Below are positions 1 through 5,766 of a DNA stretch of 10,547 nucleotides, one piece after another (position 1 is the first letter of the stretch; every line of letters begins with the position of its first letter). Location: the NCBI GenBank assembly GCA_018265615.1, contig JABLYX010000100.1:1-10547 (forward strand), in the 5' to 3' direction. Made by a program: the position numbers and the translations under genes. This stretch comes from Lentisphaeria bacterium (GTDB lineage: Bacteria > Verrucomicrobiota > Lentisphaeria > Victivallales > Victivallaceae). The notes beneath the pieces were generated by a model. That model was given only the letters and a program-made list of their open reading frames with translations. It did not search any database and was not told where the DNA came from.

Positions 1-39
1 TTCTTTCAAAAGGATTCCGTCAGATATGCACGGTATTAA
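1..39 (+). CDS. IS630-family transposase, C-terminal 12 residues (partial)
   Basis: Reading from base 1 gives FFQKDSVRYARY followed by TAA at 37-39. The second IS copy ends in FFQKDSVKYARY, so this is the same transposase tail with a single K/R change. The 5' part, including the DDE catalytic residues, lies outside the window. The reading frame is intact as far as can be seen, which leaves open that this copy, unlike the one at 1600-2216, encodes a working enzyme. Confidence 0.75.
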   Translation, partial: FFQKDSVRYARY

Positions 40-52
40 AAGTTCGGAGCAA
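1..52 (+). mobile_element. Right end of an IS630-family element (partial, continues left of window)
   Basis: Bases 1-54 match 2178-2231 with only four mismatches (at 6, 23, 33 and 48). The match stops exactly at a TA dinucleotide (53-54 and 2230-2231), after which the two sequences diverge. TA is the known target and duplication of IS630/Tc1-mariner transposition, so the element should end at base 52 with TA as the flanking target. The end of the transposase frame and the terminal repeat overlap here. Because only the last 52 bases are visible, it cannot be told whether this copy is complete or active. It is in the same orientation as the decayed copy at 1545-2229. Confidence 0.8.
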
Positions 53-54
53 TA

Positions 55-227
55 TCATTGATTGGACTCTACCAGCTACGAGAAATTGTGCAAGCACAGC
101 ATTAGCAGCAGGTGGTAGTTGCGGTTTAAAGCTACCTAGTGGATTTGGATCGTGGAGAGGATCTTTTGGGGGAATGGATGTTGTGTTTGGTGGCGTGGGA
201 CCTGTATTTTTAAATGCAGCTTTGTAA
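55..227 (+). pseudogene. C-terminal remnant of a protein, possibly a papain/NlpC-like toxin domain, cut by the IS630 end
   Basis: The frame that passes through the IS boundary stays open to TAA at 225-227. After the TA it reads IDWTLPATRNCASTALAAGG and continues for about 36 more residues, ending in FLNAAL. It has no start codon of its own near the boundary. The NCxSTA stretch followed by a Gly/Ser/Trp-rich segment (SGFGSWRGSFGG) resembles the cysteine-containing C-terminal part of circularly permuted NlpC/P60- or LRAT-like domains found at the ends of RHS-type polymorphic toxins. That resemblance is by eye and the matching histidine half would lie upstream, replaced here by the IS. The next gene starts within a few bases of its stop, as toxin-immunity pairs often do. 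It could equally be the tail of some other protein. Confidence 0.4.
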
Positions 228-243
228 AATCATGAGTATTATT

Positions 244-1110
244 ATGAAATTAGTTTTCTATATATGGCTAGGACTCTGTATAAGTTTGGTAGGTGATATC
301 AGAGGTGAAGAAACACGTGAATTTTTATTCTCTTCTCCGATTCTTTACCAACCGGTTCTCAATAAAAAAAGAGCAGAGTTGGACTTGGCCAACTCTGTTA
401 AAGAGAAGAAAATGGAATTCCCGATTTTCACTACAACGATTGAGCTATCAGAAATAAGTCTTTTGCCGGAGGAACGGAGGGAATTTGATAGACACCTGCT
501 TTTTAAATATAAGGATTATGGGGATGCTTTCCATCTATTTACTCGTGAAGGATTAATTGTCAGGATAGAGCAATATAGTCATAAAGCGTTAAAACATGAA
601 GTTTTATTTAGAAATCTTGAGAAAATAAATAGATCTTTAAGTAATGTGACAGAAAATTATCGCCACCAGAGCATTGGCATTTTAAAACAAGTATTTCATG
701 GTGACGACTTTCTTTCGCGTTTACCGCAAGGGGAATCCATATTGTCAATGAAATTAATCGTTGATGGACACGCATCGGTTGGAGAAGTTCACTTTTCGAC
801 TATTGCAGACATGCATTCTTTCTTTTATTATGAAAACTTATTGCGAAATAGTGCTTTGACGCGAGAAATTAATTCTGCAAACCGTATTAGATTCTCAGTT
901 TCATTTTTTAATGATACAATCACATTAGCAAATGTTTATAATGATAAAAGAACTGAAGGATACGATTGCTCTTTTTACCCAAATTGGGGATTAAAGTTTT
1001 TTTTGCCATTAGATAAAAATGGAAAATATGAATGGATAACTACTTGGGATATTGATGGGAAGAACAAGAAAAAATCTCTACTTGAAATTTGGCAAAAAGA
1101 ACAAAAATAA
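244..1110 (+). CDS. AT-rich secreted protein of unknown family; possible immunity-type partner of the upstream remnant
   Basis: I do not recognise the family. The gene encodes about 288 residues from the ATG at 244. Earlier in-frame ATGs at 214 and 232 exist, but 244 gives a classical signal peptide (MKLVFYIWLGLCISLVGDIRG) with a basic start and a hydrophobic core, so export across the inner membrane is likely. I see no lipobox. No clear Shine-Dalgarno precedes any of the three starts. The mature part is rich in charged and aromatic residues, has no cysteine-rich or membrane segments, and ends in a Trp/Gly-containing stretch (about residues 248-275) before a lysine-rich tail. Base composition is strikingly AT-rich, unlike everything from 1240 onward, pointing to horizontal acquisition. 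It starts 16 bases after the stop of the preceding remnant and lies between two IS630 copies. An immunity role is a guess from position only. Confidence 0.75.
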   Translation: MKLVFYIWLGLCISLVGDIRGEETREFLFSSPILYQPVLNKKRAELDLANSVKEKKMEFPIFTTTIELSEISLLPEERREFDRHLLFKYKDYGDAFHLFTREGLIVRIEQYSHKALKHEVLFRNLEKINRSLSNVTENYRHQSIGILKQVFHGDDFLSRLPQGESILSMKLIVDGHASVGEVHFSTIADMHSFFYYENLLRNSALTREINSANRIRFSVSFFNDTITLANVYNDKRTEGYDCSFYPNWGLKFFLPLDKNGKYEWITTWDIDGKNKKKSLLEIWQKEQK

Positions 1111-1127
1111 AAATAGATATACGGATT

Positions 1128-1153
1128 TCATTGAATAATCAGTGATACTTTTT
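1128..1153 (+). terminator. Weak Rho-independent terminator after the AT-rich gene
   Basis: TCATTGA (1128-1134) pairs with TCAGTGA (1139-1145) through seven base pairs, one of them a G-T wobble, around an ATAA loop. A run of five T (1149-1153) follows after three bases. It sits 17 bases past the stop of the AT-rich gene. The stem is short and AT-rich, so efficiency may be low. Confidence 0.4.
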
Positions 1154-1166
1154 AGTCCAGGAGGCA

Positions 1167-1548
1167 ATGAGCTTTATTTCGTTATTTGAGCGGTTGTATT
1201 GGAAGAATCATGCGGATATAGTATTTTTCACTGGCCTTGAAGCTCAATCGGTCGCCGCCGGAGAGGTGGAAAGCACGACAAACGAGGCGGACAAGATTCC
1301 GGAGGACGACTGGCGCGACACCGCGGCCCGGGGATATGAACCGGGCCGGATCTCCGCCGTATGGCAGGAGATCCCCGCCGGCGGTTTTCCGGAGCCTGAA
1401 CCGGCGGTGCCGGGCTCCGGTTCTGCTTCTGCGGGGAGAGGATGGGGATCTCCTTGAGGTGATCGCCAATCCCTGCCTGGAGGAGCCGAAGTTCGGCGCG
1501 GTCCGTGACCCCGCGGCCTGCTTTCAGGAGCTTGAACGTTATTATTGA
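1167..1548 (+). pseudogene. Frame-broken GC-rich small ORF remnant, unknown function
   Basis: An ATG at 1167 follows AGGAGG (1159-1164), but with only two bases between them. The frame runs to 1457, yet the sequence that looks most protein-like near the end (GEDGDLLEVIANPCLEEPKF, about 1432-1491, continuing to FQELERYY) lies in the +1 frame and stops at 1546-1548. The simplest reading is one small gene or gene tail with a frameshift near 1400-1430. Composition switches sharply from AT-rich to very GC-rich at about 1235, so the first part may be a junction product. The final stop lies inside the second IS630 element. If the IS and one TA are removed, the codon at that place reads TAA, so the IS probably landed in the natural stop codon. 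No family is recognised. The whole could be non-coding debris. Confidence 0.3.
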
Positions 1549-1576
1549 TAAGAACTGAAAATATCTTGCATTTTTC
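1545..1576 (+). repeat. Left terminal inverted repeat of the IS630 copy
   Basis: It begins TTGATAAGAACT and pairs with 2198-2229. In alignment with the reverse complement of the right end, 22 of 32 positions agree and no gap is needed. The flanking TA at 1543-1544 is the expected target dinucleotide. The four bases after TTG (ATAA) differ from the CCCC of the right end, so the ends have drifted or were asymmetric. Confidence 0.75.
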
Positions 1577-1599
1577 TATTACAGTGATATCTTTTCCTT

Positions 1600-2216
1600 A
1601 TGAAACTTCGAGATGCCCGAAAAATAGATACGGCGACACTCTATGAGCATCGGAAACAGGTTGGGCAAAGGCATGAAACGCCGCGAAATCGCAACCGTAG
1701 TCGGTGCCAGTCGAAATCCCGTAGGGCAGTGGGTAAAGGCTTGGCAGGAAGGGGGCCATCCGCGCTGAAAGTCGGTGCCAAAGGCCGCCTGTTGGGAAGC
1801 TGTCGAAAACTGTATTCAGTACAATTACCAATCAGGGCCATGTCCGTTTCATGTTTTATCAGGAAACGATGACGGCGCAAGTAATGATAAAGTTCTCGAA
1901 ACGACCGGTTCGCAGTTGTGAACGTAAAGTTATCCTTATCCTGGATAATTTGTGAGTTCATCACAGCAAGATTCTCTGCGCATGGTTGGCCGAAAGCAAA
2001 GCATTTATAGAGGTCTTTTATTTGCCGGGTGACAGTCCGGATTTGAATCCGGGTGAACTACTGAATGGTGACCTGAAAAACGCGATTTCCAAGAAGCCGG
2101 AATCGCGCCGCAAAGGAGAGCTCAAGCTACATGCGCAGATGAGAAGTATTCAAAGACGACCGGAACACGTCAAAGGATTCTTCCAAAAGGATTCCGTCAA
2201 ATATGCACGATATTAA
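1600..2216 (+). pseudogene. IS630-family transposase, inactivated by frameshifts, a stop and an internal deletion
   Basis: Pieces of one transposase appear in three frames. From ATG 1600 the first frame gives MKLRDARKIDTATLYEHRKQ. Around 1663-1672 the reading shifts to a second frame giving GMKRREIATVVGASRN and GQWVKAWQEGG, the helix-turn-helix typical of IS630 N-termini. At about 1755 it returns to the first frame (ALKVGAKGRLLGSCRKL). From 1809 a third frame carries the DDE domain, from TVFSTITNQGHVRFMFY, through the second catalytic Asp in LILDN (codon 1944-1946), an in-frame TGA at 1953-1955, and then YLPGDSPDLNPGE with the third acidic residue, ending in KYARY at 2216. The segment that should hold the first catalytic Asp, between the helix-turn-helix and TVFST, is missing. 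Family assignment rests on the LDN...H and SPDLNPxE motifs. The element must be non-autonomous. Confidence 0.85.
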
Positions 2217-2229
2217 AAGTTCGGGGCAA
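2198..2229 (-). repeat. Right terminal inverted repeat of the IS630 copy
   Basis: Read on the minus strand it starts TTGCCCCGAACT. It overlaps the last codons and stop (2214-2216) of the transposase frame. The same sequence, with three mismatches in this stretch, forms the element end at 21-52. TA follows at 2230-2231. Confidence 0.75.
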
Positions 2230-2231
2230 TA

Positions 2232-2544
2232 AACAGAATAACTCCCGGTTTGATTCAGCAACCTGTCAACGCTGTTATCACGCGCGCGCTTCGCGACTTC
2301 CGATCCTGTTTCGTAGCTGAACAGAGTTATTTCTCCTGCAGCGAAAATTGAGCCGAAGCCAAATCTCTGAGACGCACCGGCAATGCCTTGAAGAGGGCGC
2401 GCTGCGCCCAGGCCGGGACCCGGTCGTCGTGGTTCGGCACGACTGGATTTTTCCGGCTGTGGCAGTACAATTCTTCGCGGGAACCGGCGGTATCCCCGGA
2501 GAGCTTATGGATTGCTGATTGCCGCATCTTTCTTTCCGGCGCGC
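2232..2544. other. Intergenic stretch without a convincing gene
   Basis: Between the IS630 end and the regulator promoter I find no RNA gene, repeat array or operator copy. Short open frames exist on both strands (for example plus 2388-2612 and minus 2278-2736), but the minus one runs deep into the regulator gene and neither has a recognisable motif or a good ribosome binding site. The only local structure is a small CGCG-CTT-CGCG hairpin near 2286-2296. The stretch may be decayed coding DNA next to the island boundary. Confidence 0.5.
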
Positions 2545-2572
2545 TTGACCTTGCGGGAATGGGCAATATATT
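2545..2572 (+). promoter_or_regulatory. Sigma70-like promoter of the AraC-family regulator
   Basis: TTGACC (2545-2550) and TATATT (2567-2572) are separated by 16 bases and each match the sigma70 consensus hexamers at five of six positions. Initiation would fall near 2579, leaving a leader of about 38 bases before the GTG at 2617. No copy of the 21-base-period repeat found at 3782-3836 lies here, so autoregulation through that site type is not visible. Confidence 0.55.
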
Positions 2573-2603
2573 AGTTCCGGGGAAATGGTATATTGTTTGT
2601 GAC

Positions 2604-2608
2604 GGAGG
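2604..2608 (+). promoter_or_regulatory. Ribosome binding site deciding a GTG start
   Basis: GGAGG lies eight bases before GTG 2617. A longer frame can begin at TTG 2593, but that codon lies upstream of this GGAGG and has no such signal of its own. GTG is therefore preferred as the start of the regulator. Confidence 0.65.
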
Positions 2609-2616
2609 CTGAGCCT

Positions 2617-3783
2617 GTGAAAAATATCCTCTGTGCCCTGATGGAGCCGAACGAGCAGCTCCTCAAGCACATTTACGAGTATGGCCGGAAACGGAACTGG
2701 CAGATCGAGCGTTGTGGCCGCGAGGTTCCGGAGCACTGGAGCGGCGACGGGATCATCTCCGATTACCTCGAGCTTTCCGACTTCGCGCCGATCGACCGTT
2801 TCAGCTCGATTCCGACCGTCTCCCGGCTGCTGCCGCCGTGCGGCAACATCCGCACGATCCGCCCCGACACCATGCGGATCGCGGAGATGATCGTCGACTA
2901 TTTCATGGACAAGGGGTTCACCCGGTTCGCCACGGTCGCCGCGCAGATTTACCGGGAGGATATCGACGGCAAACCGCGCGACGTCCTGAAAGCCGTCGAA
3001 CGGGTGCTCGAATCGCGCGGGCTCGTGCTCCGGAGTTGCGACTGGAGCTCACGGCTGCCGCCGCAGGAGCGGAATGATTATCGCCGGCAGCAGCGGGAGC
3101 TGCGCCGCTTCTTCGCGCAGATGGAGAAGCCGTTCGCATTCGTGCTCTCCGCCAGCGGCGCGCTGCCGATCGTCTACCGCGTGATCCAGGAGATGAAGCT
3201 GCGGGTGCCGGAGGAGATCGCCGTCCTCAGCAACACCGACGACTGGAGTGTGACGGAGAACGCATTTGTGCCCACCTCCTACATCAGCGGCGAGTTTCCG
3301 GAGTTGGGACGCAAGCTCACGGAGCTGCTCAACCGCATGATGTCCGGTGAGACGGTTCCGGAGGTCCCGATCTACGTTACCCCGTCGTCGATCATCTCGC
3401 GCCGCAGCACCGATACGCTCGCGGTTGCGGACATCCGGCTCGCGAAGGCGGTCAGCTTTTTTCTGCAGAATTATATGAACTTCATCAGCGTCGAGGACGG
3501 CGCGCGCGTGGCGGAGGTCTCCCGGGGGCTCCTGGCCCGGCTGTTCCGGCAGCAGTTCGGCAGGAGCCCGCGCTGTTTCCTGCAGGAGATCCGCATGAAC
3601 CAGATCCGGCATTTGCTCGACAGCACCGAACTGCCGCTTTCCGAGGTGGCCCGCCGCAGCGGCTACGGCTCGGACATGGCGCTTTCGCTTGCCTTCAAAC
3701 GCGAAACCGGCATGACGCCCGGGAGTTACCGCGCGTCGCGCCGTCATATGGCGCATTCGGAAAAGCCGGTGAAAAAAGAGTGA
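2617..3783 (+). CDS. AraC/XylR-family transcriptional regulator with LacI-like sensor domain
   Basis: The protein of 388 residues has two parts. Residues 1 to about 260 look like the periplasmic-binding-protein fold used as a sugar sensor in XylR-type regulators: an opening MKNILCALMEPNEQLLKHIY, then WSGDGIIS, SIPTVSRL, and IRPDTMRIAEMIVDYFMDKG, where the family has the conserved Asp...A...L...G-F element. Residues about 272-378 are a typical AraC/XylS double helix-turn-helix domain: ISVEDGARVAEVSRGLLARL as the first helix-turn-helix, then LDSTELPLSEVARRSGYGSD as the second, closing with FKRETGMTPGSYR. There is no signal peptide or membrane segment, so it acts in the cytoplasm, presumably binding a sugar and activating the adjacent GH2 gene 96 bases downstream. 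The first of the repeats proposed as its operator overlaps its own stop codon. The inducer cannot be deduced. Confidence 0.9.
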   Translation: MKNILCALMEPNEQLLKHIYEYGRKRNWQIERCGREVPEHWSGDGIISDYLELSDFAPIDRFSSIPTVSRLLPPCGNIRTIRPDTMRIAEMIVDYFMDKGFTRFATVAAQIYREDIDGKPRDVLKAVERVLESRGLVLRSCDWSSRLPPQERNDYRRQQRELRRFFAQMEKPFAFVLSASGALPIVYRVIQEMKLRVPEEIAVLSNTDDWSVTENAFVPTSYISGEFPELGRKLTELLNRMMSGETVPEVPIYVTPSSIISRRSTDTLAVADIRLAKAVSFFLQNYMNFISVEDGARVAEVSRGLLARLFRQQFGRSPRCFLQEIRMNQIRHLLDSTELPLSEVARRSGYGSDMALSLAFKRETGMTPGSYRASRRHMAHSEKPVKKE

Positions 3784-3836
3784 TTTTACGCATTGATTCG
3801 ATGATTTTACACATTCTAAAAATGAAATTGTGCATT
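3782..3836 (+). promoter_or_regulatory. Candidate AraC-type operator: three direct repeats at 21-base period
   Basis: GATTTTACGCATT (3782-3794) and GATTTTACACATT (3803-3815) differ at one base. The base before each is also T. A third, weaker copy GAAATTGTGCATT (3824-3836) matches the first at nine of 13 positions. Start-to-start distances are exactly 21 bases, two turns of B-DNA, so all copies lie on one face. AraC-family proteins are known to bind tandem direct half-sites spaced about 21 bases. The array sits between the regulator and the GH2 gene. A TATATT at 3836-3841 could be the -10 element. No good -35 is present at the right distance, as expected for an activator-dependent promoter, and the second repeat ends about where the -35 would lie. 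The third repeat could instead be a coincidence. Confidence 0.6.
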
Positions 3837-3879
3837 ATATTGTAATAAAATCCGCAACATTTCATAAAGAAGGAGTGCG

Positions 3880-5676
3880 ATGAATATGAATGCGATTCCG
3901 CGTCCCGAATATCCCCGGATGCAGTTCCGCCGGGAGGAGTCCTGGATCAATCTGAACGGAAACTGGCGCTGCCGGTTCGACTTCGGCAAAACCGGCGTCG
4001 AACGGAGCTGGCAGGAGAAGACCGACGCTTATGACCGCGACATCGTCGTGCCGTTCTGCATGGAGAGCTCCCTCTCCGGCCTCGCTTATACGGATTTCGT
4101 CGAATCAATGTTCTACGCGCGCCGTTTTTCCGTGCCGGAAGCGTGGCGCGGCAAAACCGTTCTGCTCCACTTCGGTGCGGTCGAATATGGCGCCACCGTT
4201 TGGATCGACGGAAAAGAGGCCGGCCGCCACCAGGGCGGTTCCGCGAGCTTCACGCTCGATATAACCGCATTTGTCACACCGGGCACAGAGCAGACGCTGG
4301 TCGTCCATGTGCTCGACGAGCTGCGAAGCGGGTGCCAGGGCGGCGGCAAGCAGTCGTTCGCCCCCTATTCCGCCCGCTGCCACTATACGCGCGTGACCGG
4401 AATCTGGCAGACCGTCTGGATGGAGGCCGTTCATCCGGCGGCGCTCGCCTCCTGCCGCATCACGTCCGCGGTGGAGGCCGGGGAGTTCATCGTCGAGCCG
4501 CGCTGCCGGCTTGACCGGCGCGGATTCTCCTTCACGGCGATCCTCGCGGCGGAGGGGGTGGAATTGAACCGGGTGACCGCGCCGGCGGTGACCGGCGTAC
4601 CGGTCGTCGTTCCGGTTCCGGCGCCGCGGCTCTGGTCCCCCGCCGATCCGTTCCTCTACGATCTCACTTTCGAGCTGCGTGACGGGAACGGCGAACTGAT
4701 TGACCGGGTCGAGAGTTACGCCGGGCTGCGCAAGGTGCATATCGAGGGGAATCGCGTCTACCTGAACAACGAACCGATCTTCCAGCGGCTCGTCCTGGAT
4801 CAGGGATTCTATCCGGACGGCATCTGGACCGCCCCCTCCGATGAGGCGCTCCGCCGCGACATCGAGCTTTCGATGGAGGCGGGCTTCAATGGCGCGCGCC
4901 TGCACCAGAAGGTCTTCGAAGAGCGTTATTTCTACTGGGCCGACAAGCTCGGCTACCTGACCTGGGCCGAATATCCGAGCTGGGGGCTCGACTGGAACCT
5001 CCCGGAAGCGCGTTACCGTTACCTTGAGGAGTGGCTCGAGATCATAGCCCGCGACGTGAACCACCCGTCGATCATTGCGTGGAGCCCGTTGAATGAAAGC
5101 GCGCACCCGAGCGAAGTCTGCCTTGCCGTCGCGTTCGCCGAACGCGGTTCGCTCGAGCGTTACCGGACTTTCGTCCGGAACGTCTACGACCGCACGAAGT
5201 GCTTCGATCCCACCCGTCCGGTCAACGATTCGAGCGGTTATCTGCATGTGAAAACCGATCTCTGGACGGTTCATCCGTACCGCGCATCCGCGGCGGACCT
5301 GAAGGCCGCGATCCGCCCGGCGGATTCCGAAGTGATGATCCATGCCCCGAAATATGAGTGCGCCTATTCCGGGCAGCCCTATATCATCGACGAGTGGGGC
5401 GGCTTCAAGTTCATTCCGGAATCGCATCGCGCGACGGTTCAGGCCGGTTGGGGATATCATGGGATCGACCTCAGGACGCCGGAGGAGCTCTGCGCGAAAA
5501 TCGAGGAGCAGGTCGATGTGATGGTCGACGATCCCGGTATTGCCGGATACTGCTACACCCAGCTTACCGACGTGGAACAGGAGGAGAACGGCGTTTACTG
5601 CTACGACCGCACTCCGAAGGTTCCGGACGGCCGCCTGAAAGCCATCTTCGGCAAAAAGCCGGACTGGTCCATCTGA
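3880..5676 (+). CDS. Glycoside hydrolase family 2 protein, cytoplasmic
   Basis: The protein has 598 residues, close to the compact beta-glucuronidase-like GH2 size. Start ATG 3880 follows AGGAG (3871-3875) with four bases between; ATG 3886 is an alternative. Residues about 15-182 form the GH2 sugar-binding jelly-roll, with YARRFSVPEAWRGKTVLLHF, VWIDGKEAGRHQGG and YTRVTGIWQTVWME. About 185-285 is the immunoglobulin-like sandwich, ending in AGLRKVHIEGNRVYLNNEPI. About 290-598 is the TIM barrel with FNGARLHQK and LTWAEYPSW. The expected acid/base is Glu406 in SPLNESA and the nucleophile Glu505 in IIDEWGG, so both catalytic residues are present. There is no signal peptide, so it should act on oligosaccharides or glycosides taken up by the cell. 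The linkage (galactoside, glucuronide, mannoside or other) cannot be told from sequence by eye. It is preceded by the 21-base repeat array and converges with the minus-strand operon. Confidence 0.92.
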   Translation: MNMNAIPRPEYPRMQFRREESWINLNGNWRCRFDFGKTGVERSWQEKTDAYDRDIVVPFCMESSLSGLAYTDFVESMFYARRFSVPEAWRGKTVLLHFGAVEYGATVWIDGKEAGRHQGGSASFTLDITAFVTPGTEQTLVVHVLDELRSGCQGGGKQSFAPYSARCHYTRVTGIWQTVWMEAVHPAALASCRITSAVEAGEFIVEPRCRLDRRGFSFTAILAAEGVELNRVTAPAVTGVPVVVPVPAPRLWSPADPFLYDLTFELRDGNGELIDRVESYAGLRKVHIEGNRVYLNNEPIFQRLVLDQGFYPDGIWTAPSDEALRRDIELSMEAGFNGARLHQKVFEERYFYWADKLGYLTWAEYPSWGLDWNLPEARYRYLEEWLEIIARDVNHPSIIAWSPLNESAHPSEVCLAVAFAERGSLERYRTFVRNVYDRTKCFDPTRPVNDSSGYLHVKTDLWTVHPYRASAADLKAAIRPADSEVMIHAPKYECAYSGQPYIIDEWGGFKFIPESHRATVQAGWGYHGIDLRTPEELCAKIEEQVDVMVDDPGIAGYCYTQLTDVEQEENGVYCYDRTPKVPDGRLKAIFGKKPDWSI

Positions 5677-5680
5677 ATGG

Positions 5681-5718
5681 AAAAAAAGACCGGAGGGAGA
5701 AGTGGTTCTCCCCCCGGT
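5681..5718 (-). terminator. Rho-independent terminator of the minus-strand operon
   Basis: Bases 5689-5701 pair with 5706-5718 through 13 positions with one mismatch, around a GTGG loop. Core arms are CCGGAGGGAGAA and TTCTCCCCCCGG. Next to the hairpin at 5681-5687 are seven A, which read as seven U when transcribed from the minus strand, three bases after the stem. The element lies 48 bases past the oxidoreductase stop. On the plus strand the hairpin would follow the GH2 stop by 12 bases but has no T-tract, so it is best assigned to the minus strand. Confidence 0.75.
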
Positions 5719-5766
5719 GAACTGCTTCCGGCTTGTCCGGATGGTTCGTGAATTCGCGATAATGCT

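Larger units (their letters stand above)
1545..2229 (+). mobile_element. Decayed IS630-family insertion sequence (685 bp)
   Basis: Both ends are defined. The first 32 bases (1545-1576) and the reverse complement of the last 32 (2198-2229) match at 22 positions, including the shared blocks TTG, GAACT, AATATC and TGCAT in register. TA flanks the element on each side (1543-1544 and 2230-2231). The right end is nearly identical to the element end at 1-52. IS630 elements are usually about 1.1-1.2 kb, so this copy is several hundred bases short. The missing part is internal, between the N-terminal helix-turn-helix region and the DDE domain. Frameshifts and a stop also break the transposase, so it cannot move by itself. 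The ends could still be mobilised by a transposase supplied in trans. Confidence 0.85.

Noticed and set aside
244..303. Lipoprotein signal in the AT-rich gene
   Set aside because: The Cys in WLGLCISL lies in the hydrophobic core and the preceding LGL does not fit a lipobox, so ordinary signal peptidase cleavage or membrane anchoring is more likely.
1159..1169. AGGAGG as proof of a real start at 1167
   Set aside because: Only two bases separate it from the ATG, too close for normal initiation, and the frame breaks downstream.
2278..2736. 152-residue minus-strand frame upstream of and into the regulator
   Set aside because: It overlaps the regulator promoter, ribosome binding site and first 40 codons, has no recognisable motif, and reads like unconstrained sequence.
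3049..3756. 235-residue minus-strand frame inside the AraC-type regulator
   Set aside because: His/Arg/Ala-rich antisense shadow of a gene with a clear double helix-turn-helix.
4105..5460. 451-residue open frame antisense to the GH2 gene
   Set aside because: Low-complexity Arg-rich translation, no ribosome binding site, and full overlap with an intact GH2 enzyme.
5690..5717. Terminator for the plus-strand GH2 gene
   Set aside because: The hairpin is 12 bases past the GH2 stop but is not followed by T residues on the plus strand. The T-tract exists only in the minus-strand reading.
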